6,608 nucleotides of DNA from Thiotrichaceae bacterium (GCA_027008885.1 JALVDQ010000477.1:1-6608); one strand, 5' to 3'; numbered from the stretch's first letter, positions 1 to 6,414 are shown. Notes: generated by a model from the letters alone, not told the origin. A program made the numbers and translations.

Positions 1-1
1 A

Positions 2-2902
2 AAATTGCGTGAGCTTGATGATAGCGTCAAGGCAGATGATATTGAAAGCCGTTTAAAACTCAGCAAAGATCAGGCATTACGCGCACAGCGTGACAAGTCA
101 GAAATCTATGAAGATGGTGGTAAGGTTATCAAGCTCGGTCGCCATCGTTTTAGTGTAACCACGCAAGAGCTGGATTTAAGTATCCTGCAAAAGGGCGATC
201 ACTTAAATCTACATTTAAACGGCACAGATTTTAATGAGCCGATAGATAATCAAGAGCTCAACTCACAGCAAGAATTTTGGTCTATCGAGATAGAATCAGA
301 ATCCCCACAGCTTTATCGTGCCGAATATCTGGCGGGGCTAATTTTAGATAGCGCACAGCAACAAACAGATAATTTAAGTCAGGAAAAATTGGAAACAGCC
401 AGCCACAACGAGGCTGATCTACTCAAACTGGTGCATAATTTTGCTGCACCACGCTATAAGGAAGCCTATGAAAAAGGCATTCACGACCATGATGCCAGTC
501 GCATTTTACAGCAGCTTTTACCCATTCTTAAAAGCAGCGGTCTGTTACGCTATTCACCCAAACAACGCGCACTGGCAAGTCTGTTCTGGTCGGTCAGCAA
601 AAATCAGCCATTACAAGCTGGCTGGCAAAAACGCGCGATTAGCGCCAAACAACTGGTAGACGTGTTTAACCATCATGATGCCAGTCAACGCTTGCAAAAA
701 GAAATCCATCAGGAACTTGACAAGTTTTTAACGCAATACCCAATTGAAGCTGACCAGAATACACGCAGTTTATCGGCTGAATATCTGGTTCAGGAACTCG
801 CAGAAGAAAAAATACAGTTTGTCTCAAGCCAATATGCCAAAACACTGCTGGATGACTTACGCAGAAGCCTCAAAGTTGCCGGAGCATGGGATACATTCGA
901 GAAAACACTACAGCAACAGACAGGGCAACACCACGAACGCTGGGCATTGGCGCAGGCATGGCTAAGTGCAATGCTGGAAAAGGAAGAAAATGAGGGGCAA
1001 AGAGATCAACGCAGCCACTATATTCCAGAAGCGGTTGCACTATTAATCTGTGATGATATTGACTGGCAAGATAATAATACCCAACTTGAAGTTGTCGTTG
1101 ATGACATCATGGGGGATCATGCGCGCATTGAAAATCGTCAGCTTCACTTTAGTTTAGATGATTTTTTAAGTCGCTATCATTACCATAAAACCCATGTAAT
1201 CACAGGCTATCACGACTATTTAAAACTACGCAGTCGCATTATTGAAGAATCTGCCGAAGCACTACGATTAGAAGAATTTAAGCCGCGTCCGCTCTCCTCT
1301 TTTGTTAGAAACCGTCTGATTAATGAACTGTATTTATCCCTGATTGGTGACAATCTTGCCAAGCAAATGGGCACAGTCGGTGAAGACAAACGCACCGATT
1401 TAATGGGCTTGCTAATGATGATCTCGCCACCAGGTTACGGTAAAACAACCCTGATGGAATATGTTGCCAGTCGTCTTGGCTTGATTTTTATGAAGATCAA
1501 CTGCCCATCGCTAGGGCATGATGTGTTATCGCTCGACCCACAACAAGCACCCAATGCAACTGCCGCACAAGAGCTAAACAAGCTCAATCTGGCGCTTGAA
1601 ATGGGCAATAATGTGATGCTCTATCTGGATGATATTCAACATACCAATCCGGAATTTCTGCAAAAATTTATCTCCCTGAGTGACGGCACACGCCGTATTG
1701 AAGGCATCTGGAAAGGTAAAACCAAAACCTATGATATGCGTGGCAAACGCTTCTGCATTATTATGGCGGGCAACCCATACACCGAATCGGGTGATGTCTT
1801 TAAAATCCCCGATATGTTGGCAAACCGTGCCGATATTTATAATCTGGGCGATATGCTTGGCGACCATGAAGAAGCCTTTGCACTTAGCTATATTGAAAAC
1901 AGCCTCACCGCCAACCCCGTGCTTGCACCACTGGCAACGCGAGAAATGTCTGATATTTACCTGTTGATTGATATGGCAAAAGGCAAGCAGCTTGCCTCAA
2001 CTGATCTGAAACACAATTACAGCGGCGCAGAGCTAAATGAGATTTTAGAAGTCCTGAAAAAAATGTTCACTATTCAGGAAGTCGTGCTAAAAGTGAATCA
2101 GCAATACATTGCATCTGCCGCGCAAAATGATGATTATCGCACCGAGCCACCATTTAAATTGCAAGGAAGTTACCGCAATATGAACAAAATGGCAGAAAAA
2201 CTCTCGGCGGTGATGAACCACGATGAAATGATGCAGATGATCGAAGATCACTACCTCGGCGAAGCCCAACTGCTCACCACAGGCGCAGAAGAAAACCTGC
2301 TAAAACTCGCCGAACTGCGTGGCAATATGACCACAGAACAGCAGCAACGCTGGCAAATTATTAAAGAAGAGTTCCAGAAAAACAAAATGGCAGGCAATGA
2401 AGAAGCCACCATCGGACTGGAAATCAGCGATAAACTTGGCGCATTGGTCAGTAATATCCAGCAGGTAAATGAATCATTGCAACAAACAGAAAACAGCGAC
2501 AAAAATACCGAAAAATTAACCACTGAACTTAGCAAGCTATCACAAAGCCAGAGCAAAAACAGTGAGCAAATCTCAGCCTATCTGGAAGTAATCAGGCAAA
2601 ATCTGGATGGCTTCCAGCAAATCCTTCAACAAAGTTTACAACAGGCACAACAGCCAAAAGAAACCGATGCACATCTAGCCAAGGCGCTTATGATGATCTC
2701 TCAAAAACTGCAAATGATAGATGATTCAAACAACGACACAACTGAAGCAGGACAAGCCATAGCCCAACAACTCGCAAAAATAGGTGAAAGCATGAGCAAT
2801 ATGATGGGCGAACTGCGAGAAATGTCAGATGCATCACAACAAAGAGTTAGATGGCTAACCCGATTAGGCAGAAAGAATAAAGAGATTGATAGAAATATGT
2901 AA
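2..2902 (+). CDS. Large AAA+ 'DNA repair ATPase' family protein, 5'-truncated by the window
   Basis: The frame is open from the first base of the window, and the first residues already belong to a conserved interior region. The TTG at 5 is therefore not the real start; family members as I recall them are roughly 1,600-1,700 residues. Residues are numbered here from that TTG. About 1-440 resemble the DUF3686 'ATPase involved in DNA repair' region (for example GRHRFSV near 45 and YRAEYLAGLIL near 103). About 440-640 form an AAA+ module: Walker A SPPGYGKTT (474-482, K480), Walker B LYLDDIQ (540-546, D542/D543), sensor-1-like AGNP (N590) and candidate arginine finger NR (R608). About 803-945 is a Gln/Ser-rich coiled coil, followed by a basic tail. 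The protein is probably a cytoplasmic ATP-driven machine; the DNA repair label comes from family naming, and no nuclease or helicase motif is visible. The second Walker B acidic residue is Asp instead of the usual Glu. No terminator follows the TAA. Confidence 0.88.
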   Translation, partial: KLRELDDSVKADDIESRLKLSKDQALRAQRDKSEIYEDGGKVIKLGRHRFSVTTQELDLSILQKGDHLNLHLNGTDFNEPIDNQELNSQQEFWSIEIESESPQLYRAEYLAGLILDSAQQQTDNLSQEKLETASHNEADLLKLVHNFAAPRYKEAYEKGIHDHDASRILQQLLPILKSSGLLRYSPKQRALASLFWSVSKNQPLQAGWQKRAISAKQLVDVFNHHDASQRLQKEIHQELDKFLTQYPIEADQNTRSLSAEYLVQELAEEKIQFVSSQYAKTLLDDLRRSLKVAGAWDTFEKTLQQQTGQHHERWALAQAWLSAMLEKEENEGQRDQRSHYIPEAVALLICDDIDWQDNNTQLEVVVDDIMGDHARIENRQLHFSLDDFLSRYHYHKTHVITGYHDYLKLRSRIIEESAEALRLEEFKPRPLSSFVRNRLINELYLSLIGDNLAKQMGTVGEDKRTDLMGLLMMISPPGYGKTTLMEYVASRLGLIFMKINCPSLGHDVLSLDPQQAPNATAAQELNKLNLALEMGNNVMLYLDDIQHTNPEFLQKFISLSDGTRRIEGIWKGKTKTYDMRGKRFCIIMAGNPYTESGDVFKIPDMLANRADIYNLGDMLGDHEEAFALSYIENSLTANPVLAPLATREMSDIYLLIDMAKGKQLASTDLKHNYSGAELNEILEVLKKMFTIQEVVLKVNQQYIASAAQNDDYRTEPPFKLQGSYRNMNKMAEKLSAVMNHDEMMQMIEDHYLGEAQLLTTGAEENLLKLAELRGNMTTEQQQRWQIIKEEFQKNKMAGNEEATIGLEISDKLGALVSNIQQVNESLQQTENSDKNTEKLTTELSKLSQSQSKNSEQISAYLEVIRQNLDGFQQILQQSLQQAQQPKETDAHLAKALMMISQKLQMIDDSNNDTTEAGQAIAQQLAKIGESMSNMMGELREMSDASQQRVRWLTRLGRKNKEIDRNM

Positions 2903-2922
2903 AAAACAGGGGGGGTGGGTAA
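2893..2922 (+). repeat. Copy A of a 29-30 bp direct repeat with a G-run, over the ATPase stop codon
   Basis: This begins AAATATGTAAAAAACA, continues with seven G, and ends TGGGTAA. It covers the last codons and TAA stop of the ATPase gene. The same sequence recurs at 6386-6414 with one missing A and one G-to-A change, which is about 28 of 30 positions identical. It is non-coding at the second site, so coding constraint does not explain the match. Confidence 0.75.
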
Positions 2923-2969
2923 TACCTTTTGCAAAACCAGTCATGTTTAAAACTCTGTGCTCATAAAAA

Positions 2970-3013
2970 TGGTTAAGCCTCCCAAGGTAGGATATAATCC
3001 TACTATGTAGGAT
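2970..3013 (+). promoter_or_regulatory. parDE promoter with overlapping three-half-site operator
   Basis: A perfect -10 hexamer TATAAT lies at 2993-2998. A 17-bp spacing puts only a weak -35 (TGGTTA) at 2970-2975. Three 7-bp half-sites surround the -10: GTAGGAT at 2987-2993, its inverse ATCCTAC at 2997-3003, and GTAGGAT again at 3007-3013. They alternate in orientation with 3-bp spacers and a 10-bp period, so all face the same side of the helix. ParD-type ribbon-helix-helix antitoxins usually autorepress their operons by binding such sites, so these are probably the ParD/ParDE operators. The half-sites and -10 are seen; the binding is inferred. Confidence 0.7.
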
Positions 3014-3029
3014 AAAAGAGGCACTGCAA

Positions 3030-3281
3030 ATGACAATGATCAAAAAAAGCATTAGTTTGACAGATAAACAAAATGAGTGGATTAAGTTACAGATTAGCAA
3101 TGGTGACTATGGTAATGATAGCGAGGTTATCCGTGATCTTATTCGTCAAAAACAAGCACAAAATGCCGAGCTTCAAGCTATACGACGATCATTGATTGAA
3201 GCAGAACGCTCAGGGTTTAGTGATAAAACAGCTGAAGAGATCAGACAAGAAATTAAACTTAAGTTAAAAGCTAATGCCTGA
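3030..3281 (+). CDS. parD: ParD-type ribbon-helix-helix antitoxin
   Basis: This 83-residue protein is the usual size for ParD. The N-terminus (KKSISLTDKQNEWIK, about residues 5-19) fits the DNA-binding beta strand and first helix of the ribbon-helix-helix fold. It is followed by NGDYGNDSEVIRDLIR, typical of type II ParD antitoxins. The charged C-terminal half, which is probably disordered until bound, would wrap the toxin. The start at 3030 is supported by AGAGG at 3017-3021, 8 bases upstream; a second in-frame ATG at 3036 lies too far from it. The gene overlaps parE by 8 bases, the usual arrangement with antitoxin first. It probably neutralises ParE and represses the operon through the half-sites upstream. 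Family assignment is by recognisable pattern, not alignment. Confidence 0.88.
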   Translation: MTMIKKSISLTDKQNEWIKLQISNGDYGNDSEVIRDLIRQKQAQNAELQAIRRSLIEAERSGFSDKTAEEIRQEIKLKLKANA

Positions 3282-3564
3282 ATATACGCTTAAAATCAAC
3301 TTGCAAGCTGAACTTGATCTTGTCGAGATTTATACTGATGGCTTTTCTCGATGGGGCGAAGTACAGGCAGATATTTATTATGACAGTTTATTAAAACGCT
3401 TTGATCAATTATTGGAACAACCGTATTTGTATCAAGGAGTAGATCATATTCGTGCAGGTTATAGGCGTAGTGTGTGTGGTGTTCATTCCATTTATTATCG
3501 TATCAATGATAATACAGTTGAAATTATGCGAGTATTAAAATTGCAGGATACGAGTGGTATTTAA
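3274..3564 (+). CDS. parE: ParE-type toxin of the RelE/ParE superfamily
   Basis: This 96-residue protein has ParE landmarks: a strand then helical hairpin at the N-terminus (YTLKINLQAELDLVEIY), then the core GYRRSVCGVHSIYYRI (about residues 63-78) and the final strand VEIMRVLKLQD. ParE toxins poison DNA gyrase, while RelE relatives cleave mRNA. Here the lack of an obvious RelE catalytic set and the ParD partner favour ParE. The ATG lies inside the end of parD, with no strong ribosome site of its own, so translational coupling is likely. The TAA stop coincides exactly with the first bases of the inverted-repeat element at 3562-3723. If that element inserted here, the original C-terminus may have been about 12 residues longer. 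Whether the toxin is active cannot be told. Confidence 0.88.
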   Translation: MPEYTLKINLQAELDLVEIYTDGFSRWGEVQADIYYDSLLKRFDQLLEQPYLYQGVDHIRAGYRRSVCGVHSIYYRINDNTVEIMRVLKLQDTSGI

Positions 3565-3723
3565 GTACCTAAGCATAATAAATCTAACAATTTTGATCTT
3601 ATTTTCTGATCTTCTGCGTTATTGCTTCAGTCACGTAGCTAAACTATGCTCCTTCAGCAATGCCTTGAATATCAAAAAATAAGAAACAAAATTTTTGTTA
3701 GATTAATTTTGCTCAGGCACTTA
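3562..3723. mobile_element. MITE-like inverted-repeat element, 162 bp
   Basis: The two halves are inverted copies of one another along almost the whole length. The left end TAAGTACCTAAGCA and the reverse complement of the right end, TAAGTGCCTGAGCA, match at 12 of 14. The match continues through AATCTAACAA on both sides, then through arms of about 70 bases with small indels, and meets in a short centre near 3640. No ORF of note lies within. AGTGGTA occurs just outside both ends (3553-3559 and 3723-3729), a possible 7-bp target duplication, although three extra T bases lie between it and the left terminal repeat. These traits fit a non-autonomous miniature transposon. I cannot name its family. 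The 81 bp between this element and the next repeat (3724-3804) show nothing I can identify. Confidence 0.7.
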
Positions 3724-3809
3724 GTGGTAAAACTTTGTATAGCACGATTCGCACAAAAAGAGGATTGTAATTACTGGCTCGCCCGCAGGGAGTAACCTAA
3801 AGAAGAATT

Positions 3810-3892
3810 GTAGGGTCGGTGTAGCCTTGCGAAACCGACCATTATTGAGACTTAAATTTGGTTGGTTCCGTAAACTTCACCAACCCTTCTAC
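3810..3892. repeat. REPIN-like unit 1 (two inverted REP hairpins)
   Basis: The left REP (3810-3840) starts GTAG and forms a hairpin with arms GGTCGGT and ACCGACC. The right REP is its inverse (3860-3892), with arms GGTTGGT and ACCAACC and a terminal CTAC, the complement of GTAG, separated from its stem by two extra bases. A GTAG head followed by an imperfect palindrome is the classic REP layout, and two inverted REPs make a REPIN. It lies about 135 bp before a RAYT remnant. Confidence 0.75.
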
Positions 3893-3922
3893 GGTGATCT
3901 ACTGTCACAATGCTACAGAATT

Positions 3923-4001
3923 GTAGGGTCGGTGCAGCCATGCGAAACCGACCATATTGAGGCTTAAATTTGGTTGGTTTCGTAAACTCCACCAACCCTA
4001 C
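3923..4001. repeat. REPIN-like unit 2 (two inverted REP hairpins)
   Basis: This is a second copy of the preceding unit, in the same orientation. The left REP is at 3923-3953 (GTAG, then arms GGTCGGT/ACCGACC). The right REP is at 3972-4001 (arms GGTTGGT/ACCAACC, then CTAC directly attached). In both units the left hairpin uses a C-G pair where the right one uses T-A, so each stem stays paired despite the difference. It ends 26 bp before the RAYT remnant, the usual position for REPs relative to their transposase gene. Confidence 0.78.
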
Positions 4002-4027
4002 ACTACAGAAAATCGGGAAATATCGTT

Positions 4028-4150
4028 ATGCCAAATTACACACGAGTATTTGAAGATTCTCACTGTTATTTTTTAACGGTTGTTACGCATCAGCGTAATC
4101 CTATATTGATTCTCAGGCAGAGTTTAAAGCAAGCCAGAAACAGTTATTGA
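4028..4150 (+). pseudogene. RAYT (REP-associated tyrosine transposase) N-terminal remnant
   Basis: The short frame encodes 40 residues beginning MPNYTRVFEDSHCYFLTVVT and then HQRNPILILRQSLKQARNSY before TGA. This resembles the start of RAYT/Y1 transposases, which commonly open MPNYRR...YFFTVVT..R.PI and then a helix like LR.A....K. Intact members are about 150-250 residues. The HUH metal-binding motif and the catalytic tyrosine would lie further on and are missing. A few residues also seem deleted after NPIL. It cannot be an active transposase. The last 7 bases overlap the 3' end of the opposite-strand lipoprotein gene, so the remainder was lost at that junction. Two REPIN-like units directly upstream support the identification. 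Assignment is by pattern recognition; a short hypothetical peptide is the alternative. Confidence 0.68.
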
Positions 4151-5007
4151 TTGGCTAACTCACTAAAGGTGTCACTGATTGACTGTAATTTTAAGGCGAG
4201 TTTATTCTTTTTATCCTGATCAAACATCGCAATTAGTGTGCTAAATAACTTTGCCTGCCGTTTTATATCTTGCTGTCGTTGTTGCAAGACCTTTCCTGTA
4301 TATTTTACCCTCCTGTTATTCCAGATTTGGGTAAATTGTGCTTTGAACTGCGGGTTTCGTGGCTTTTTAAGCAAACTGATTAAGCGTATATTCCATGCCT
4401 TGCCATATTGAAGCTCATACCAGCGTTGATCATGAAATTTTACGCTTTCATCTTTCAATATTTTCTTTTGTTTTGCATTTAGAGGCACCTCAGCAAAGGC
4501 AAAGAGTTGTTCCATGCCTTGCGTAAACTCATTTACCAGTTTTTTTGTTTTTATTTCATATTTCTCCTTTTGGTACTCATTATTCAATGATTTTACCAGT
4601 TGCAACACCTGATTTGCGCTTAAAGTGTCAGCAATATCTGCTAATTGTGACGTTAGGTGTCTTGCCTGTTCAAAGTGAGGCATCCCGTTCAGCTGCATTA
4701 ATGCATTTTGAAACACAGGTATAGAAGGTGTTTCTTGCTGAACTGTCGAAGCCAGCCGGGTAAAAATCTGTGAATATTGAGGTAGTTTGTTTTGTCTGTG
4801 CCACTTCATCAGTTCGGTGACATAGTGATTCAGCCTGGCATTTTGGCTAGGAGTAAGATTTATAGTCTGTTTTAAATCGTTTGCAAACTCAATGCCTAAT
4901 TCGCTATAGGCTTCTTTTAGCATATTGGGTGAGTAGGAGCAGGCGCTTAAACTGAATAAAAGACTGATCAGGAGTGCATGTGTCCAATTTATTAAACTGT
5001 TTTTCAT
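4144..5007 (-). CDS. DUF6279-type lipoprotein
   Basis: This 287-residue protein has a signal peptide with the lipobox LSAC and modified Cys23. Ser at +2 argues for outer-membrane sorting rather than inner-membrane retention. The mature part matches the DUF6279 pattern I recall: LTPSQNARL followed by WHRQNKLPQYSQ near the N-terminus, and later NAKQKKILKD, a W/R-rich helix and a second repeat-like helical segment. It is largely alpha-helical and charged, with no enzyme motif; the function is unknown. The start at 5007 was chosen because AGGA sits 8 bases upstream and the signal peptide begins there. The same frame runs upstream to 5226, but that part is not protein-like and crosses the preceding gene's terminator. 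It is probably transcribed separately from the small lipoprotein gene; a possible -10 (TATATT, complement of 5042-5047) lacks a good -35. No terminator is visible after its stop. Confidence 0.85.
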   Translation of the reverse strand: MKNSLINWTHALLISLLFSLSACSYSPNMLKEAYSELGIEFANDLKQTINLTPSQNARLNHYVTELMKWHRQNKLPQYSQIFTRLASTVQQETPSIPVFQNALMQLNGMPHFEQARHLTSQLADIADTLSANQVLQLVKSLNNEYQKEKYEIKTKKLVNEFTQGMEQLFAFAEVPLNAKQKKILKDESVKFHDQRWYELQYGKAWNIRLISLLKKPRNPQFKAQFTQIWNNRRVKYTGKVLQQRQQDIKRQAKLFSTLIAMFDQDKKNKLALKLQSISDTFSELANQ

Positions 5008-5132
5008 TTTTAGATCCTCATTGTGAAATAATCGAATCACAAATATACGATCCTGAAATGTAAGCGTCTGTGGCTGTTCTGTATGGCTTTTGTTGTGGCA
5101 AGATAGCGAATCTGTGCATACTTTATTTGCAT

Positions 5133-5158
5133 AAAAAAGGAGGCTGAATGCCTCCTTT
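5133..5158 (-). terminator. Rho-independent terminator after the small lipoprotein gene
   Basis: Read on the minus strand it is AAAGGAGGC, a 5-base loop ATTCA, GCCTCCTTT and then further T. That gives a 9-bp stem with a GC-rich core and a run of six T, three of them in the stem. It lies about 22 bases past the stop codon at 5180. It separates this gene from the downstream lipoprotein gene, which must then have its own promoter or depend on read-through. Confidence 0.88.
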
Positions 5159-5179
5159 ACATCTTTTTTAGTTAAGTAT

Positions 5180-5389
5180 CTATAAATCAGGATTAAATTG
5201 TTTACAGCCTGGTCCATCGGCGGCACAGTTTGGTACAGAGGGATTGTCTGGACCTGGGCGTGGCGGATTCCCTGAATTAAACTGTTTACAATTTACACCA
5301 TCCGCAGCACAATCTGGTGGATAATTACGTCCTGCACAAGCTGACAGGGTTAAGACGCTCAAAGCCATTAGAGTCACTATTCGTTTCAT
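5180..5389 (-). CDS. Small lipoprotein with a duplicated CAADGxxCKQFN motif
   Basis: This 69-residue protein begins MKRIVTLMALSVLTLSAC, a short signal peptide with lipobox LSAC and lipidated Cys18. The mature 51 residues contain two copies of CAADGxxCKQFN (Cys27/Cys34 and Cys55/Cys62), 28 residues apart and joined by a Pro/Gly/Asn-rich linker. The four non-lipid cysteines could form two small disulfide loops, or bind metal, in the periplasm. AAGGAG lies 8 bases before the ATG at 5389, which supports this start. A strong terminator follows. It is 78 bp downstream of the MipA-like gene on the same strand and may be cotranscribed with it. I do not recognise the family; the function is unknown. 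Confidence 0.8.
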   Translation of the reverse strand: MKRIVTLMALSVLTLSACAGRNYPPDCAADGVNCKQFNSGNPPRPGPDNPSVPNCAADGPGCKQFNPDL

Positions 5390-5445
5390 CTCATACTCTC
5401 CTTATATTTTTTATACTCCGCCTTAGACCGCATTCAGGCAAATCA

Positions 5446-5462
5446 GTTTCCAGCCGGGAAAC
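5446..5462 (-). other. Short hairpin just after the MipA-like gene
   Basis: GTTTCC and GGAAAC form a 6-bp stem around a 5-base loop, 5 bases beyond the stop codon on the minus strand. There is no good T-run, so at most it is a weak terminator or an mRNA 3'-end stabiliser. Confidence 0.3.
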
Positions 5463-5467
5463 AGACA

Positions 5468-6226
5468 CTAAAACCAGTAAGACAAGCCGAGATTGGCACC
5501 GACTCGATACTTTTTGTTGTTGGTTAACGGACTGTTGCGAATTGATTTGGCACGTTTAATGACGCTCGCACCAGCATCAATCGTAAAATGTTTATTCAGA
5601 TTCATTTGTGCTTCTACGCCTACATAAGGCTCCAGGGCTGATTTTGCCTTATATGCCTTCCTGTTTGCTTTTGCTTCAGAATTTTTTACGCCATAATAAT
5701 AATCAACAACCTTGCGGCTTTGATAATGCAAACCACCCATTGCTGCGACATTAAGCTTGCGTTGACCTGTCCAGTGTGGTGCATGAGGTGTGATTCCTCC
5801 AAGTTTAATACCTGCTTCATAGCCTTTACTGGCATTAACATCGCGGCTGGCATTCACCACAGCACTACCCAGACCAGTGTTAATAATTACCCTGCCACCA
5901 ATATCAACCGATGTTTTACGTTTTGACATGCCTTTAAACAAATCATCATCTCCTGCCTTAAAGCCGTCATGGTGAGTGCTTAAGCTTAGCTCGATTGCGT
6001 GTTTTTCAGAGTTGCTAAAGTCATATGACAAACCGTTTTTGGAGGCATTAAACTTGTCTCCGCGATATTCAAGACCGATCAGTCCATCATACTTGTTTTT
6101 TTTCGTGTTGTATTTCTGGTGATGATTATCCGTACCCAAACGCAAGCCCCAGTCAGCATGGGATGCGCCACTCACAAGAGTCATTGAAATCGCAAGCAAC
6201 AGTCTGGTTTTGGTTAAATGGTTCAT
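5468..6226 (-). CDS. MipA/OmpV family outer membrane protein
   Basis: This 252-residue precursor, near the family's usual length, has a signal peptide with a hydrophobic core at residues 9-21 and a likely cleavage after SHA24. The mature protein is made of alternating beta-strand segments and ends in SYWF, the aromatic C-terminus typical of barrels inserted by the BAM machinery. MipA/OmpV landmarks are GLEYRGDKF (51-59), DDDLFKGM (93-100), VDIGG (107-111), the YYGV segment in the second half, and a final NSPL..N..YRVGANLGLSYWF-like end. Family members are barrel proteins of uncertain role; E. coli MipA was linked to the murein hydrolase MltA and to MrcB. AGGA lies about 8 bases before the ATG. 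The region upstream (6227-6385) holds no convincing promoter; TATTAT (complement of 6281-6286) is a weak candidate. It is the first of three same-strand envelope genes. Confidence 0.85.
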   Translation of the reverse strand: MNHLTKTRLLLAISMTLVSGASHADWGLRLGTDNHHQKYNTKKNKYDGLIGLEYRGDKFNASKNGLSYDFSNSEKHAIELSLSTHHDGFKAGDDDLFKGMSKRKTSVDIGGRVIINTGLGSAVVNASRDVNASKGYEAGIKLGGITPHAPHWTGQRKLNVAAMGGLHYQSRKVVDYYYGVKNSEAKANRKAYKAKSALEPYVGVEAQMNLNKHFTIDAGASVIKRAKSIRNSPLTNNKKYRVGANLGLSYWF

Positions 6227-6385
6227 GTTTTTTCCTCGTCGTCATAGTTATCAAAGTATTTTGTAAGAACCTGTCTGGAAATAATACAAAGATATACAGG
6301 CAATACTGTTTTACCTTGGTTAGTGTTTTGTTAGGCTTTGTTATGACTGTGTAAGCTTCCGCGTAGCTTGTGTTGAGTACGCAAA

Positions 6386-6413
6386 AAATATGTAAAAACA
6401 GGGGGGATGGGTA

Positions 6414-6414
<1 letters not shown>
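6386..6414 (+). repeat. Copy B of the 29-30 bp direct repeat, joined to the heptamer array
   Basis: It reads AAATATGTAAAAACA, six G, then ATGGGTAA. It matches the sequence at the end of the ATPase gene (2893-2922) apart from one missing A and one base change. Its last base is the first base of the heptanucleotide array, so here it serves as the array's left border. Copy A has no array after it. Confidence 0.75.

Noticed and set aside
1574..1867. 97-codon minus-strand frame inside the ATPase gene
   Set aside because: It is antisense to the conserved AAA+ module, its composition mirrors the coding strand, and it has no recognisable domain. The same applies to the other short frames inside the ATPase on both strands.
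2903..2925. Terminator or G-quadruplex after the ATPase gene
   Set aside because: There is no hairpin followed by T, and only two usable G-runs are present, too few for an ordinary intramolecular quadruplex.
2701..3100. Minus-strand frames of 77 and 78 codons spanning the end of the ATPase and the parDE promoter
   Set aside because: They overlap each other, the ATPase 3' end and the parD operator, and show hydrophobic shadow composition without a ribosome site.
3562..3723. A structured non-coding RNA gene instead of a MITE
   Set aside because: The near full-length inverted symmetry, the terminal repeats and the possible flanking duplication are better explained by a miniature transposon; no promoter was seen.
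5008..5226. Extended 360-residue form of the DUF6279-type lipoprotein starting at 5226
   Set aside because: The extra 73 residues would cross the terminator at 5133-5158 and overlap the end of the small lipoprotein gene. A good ribosome site and a complete lipoprotein signal peptide mark 5007 as the start.
5317..5559. 80-codon plus-strand frame across the small lipoprotein and MipA-like genes
   Set aside because: It is antisense to two supported genes and has no protein-like pattern. The plus-strand frames at 5720-5926 and 6163-6354 fail for similar reasons.
6361..6388. Hairpin GCGTA...TACGC followed by six A as a terminator
   Set aside because: The stem is only 5-7 bp with a bulge, and it is followed by A, not T, on the plus strand. 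On the minus strand the T-run precedes the stem. It fits neither direction.
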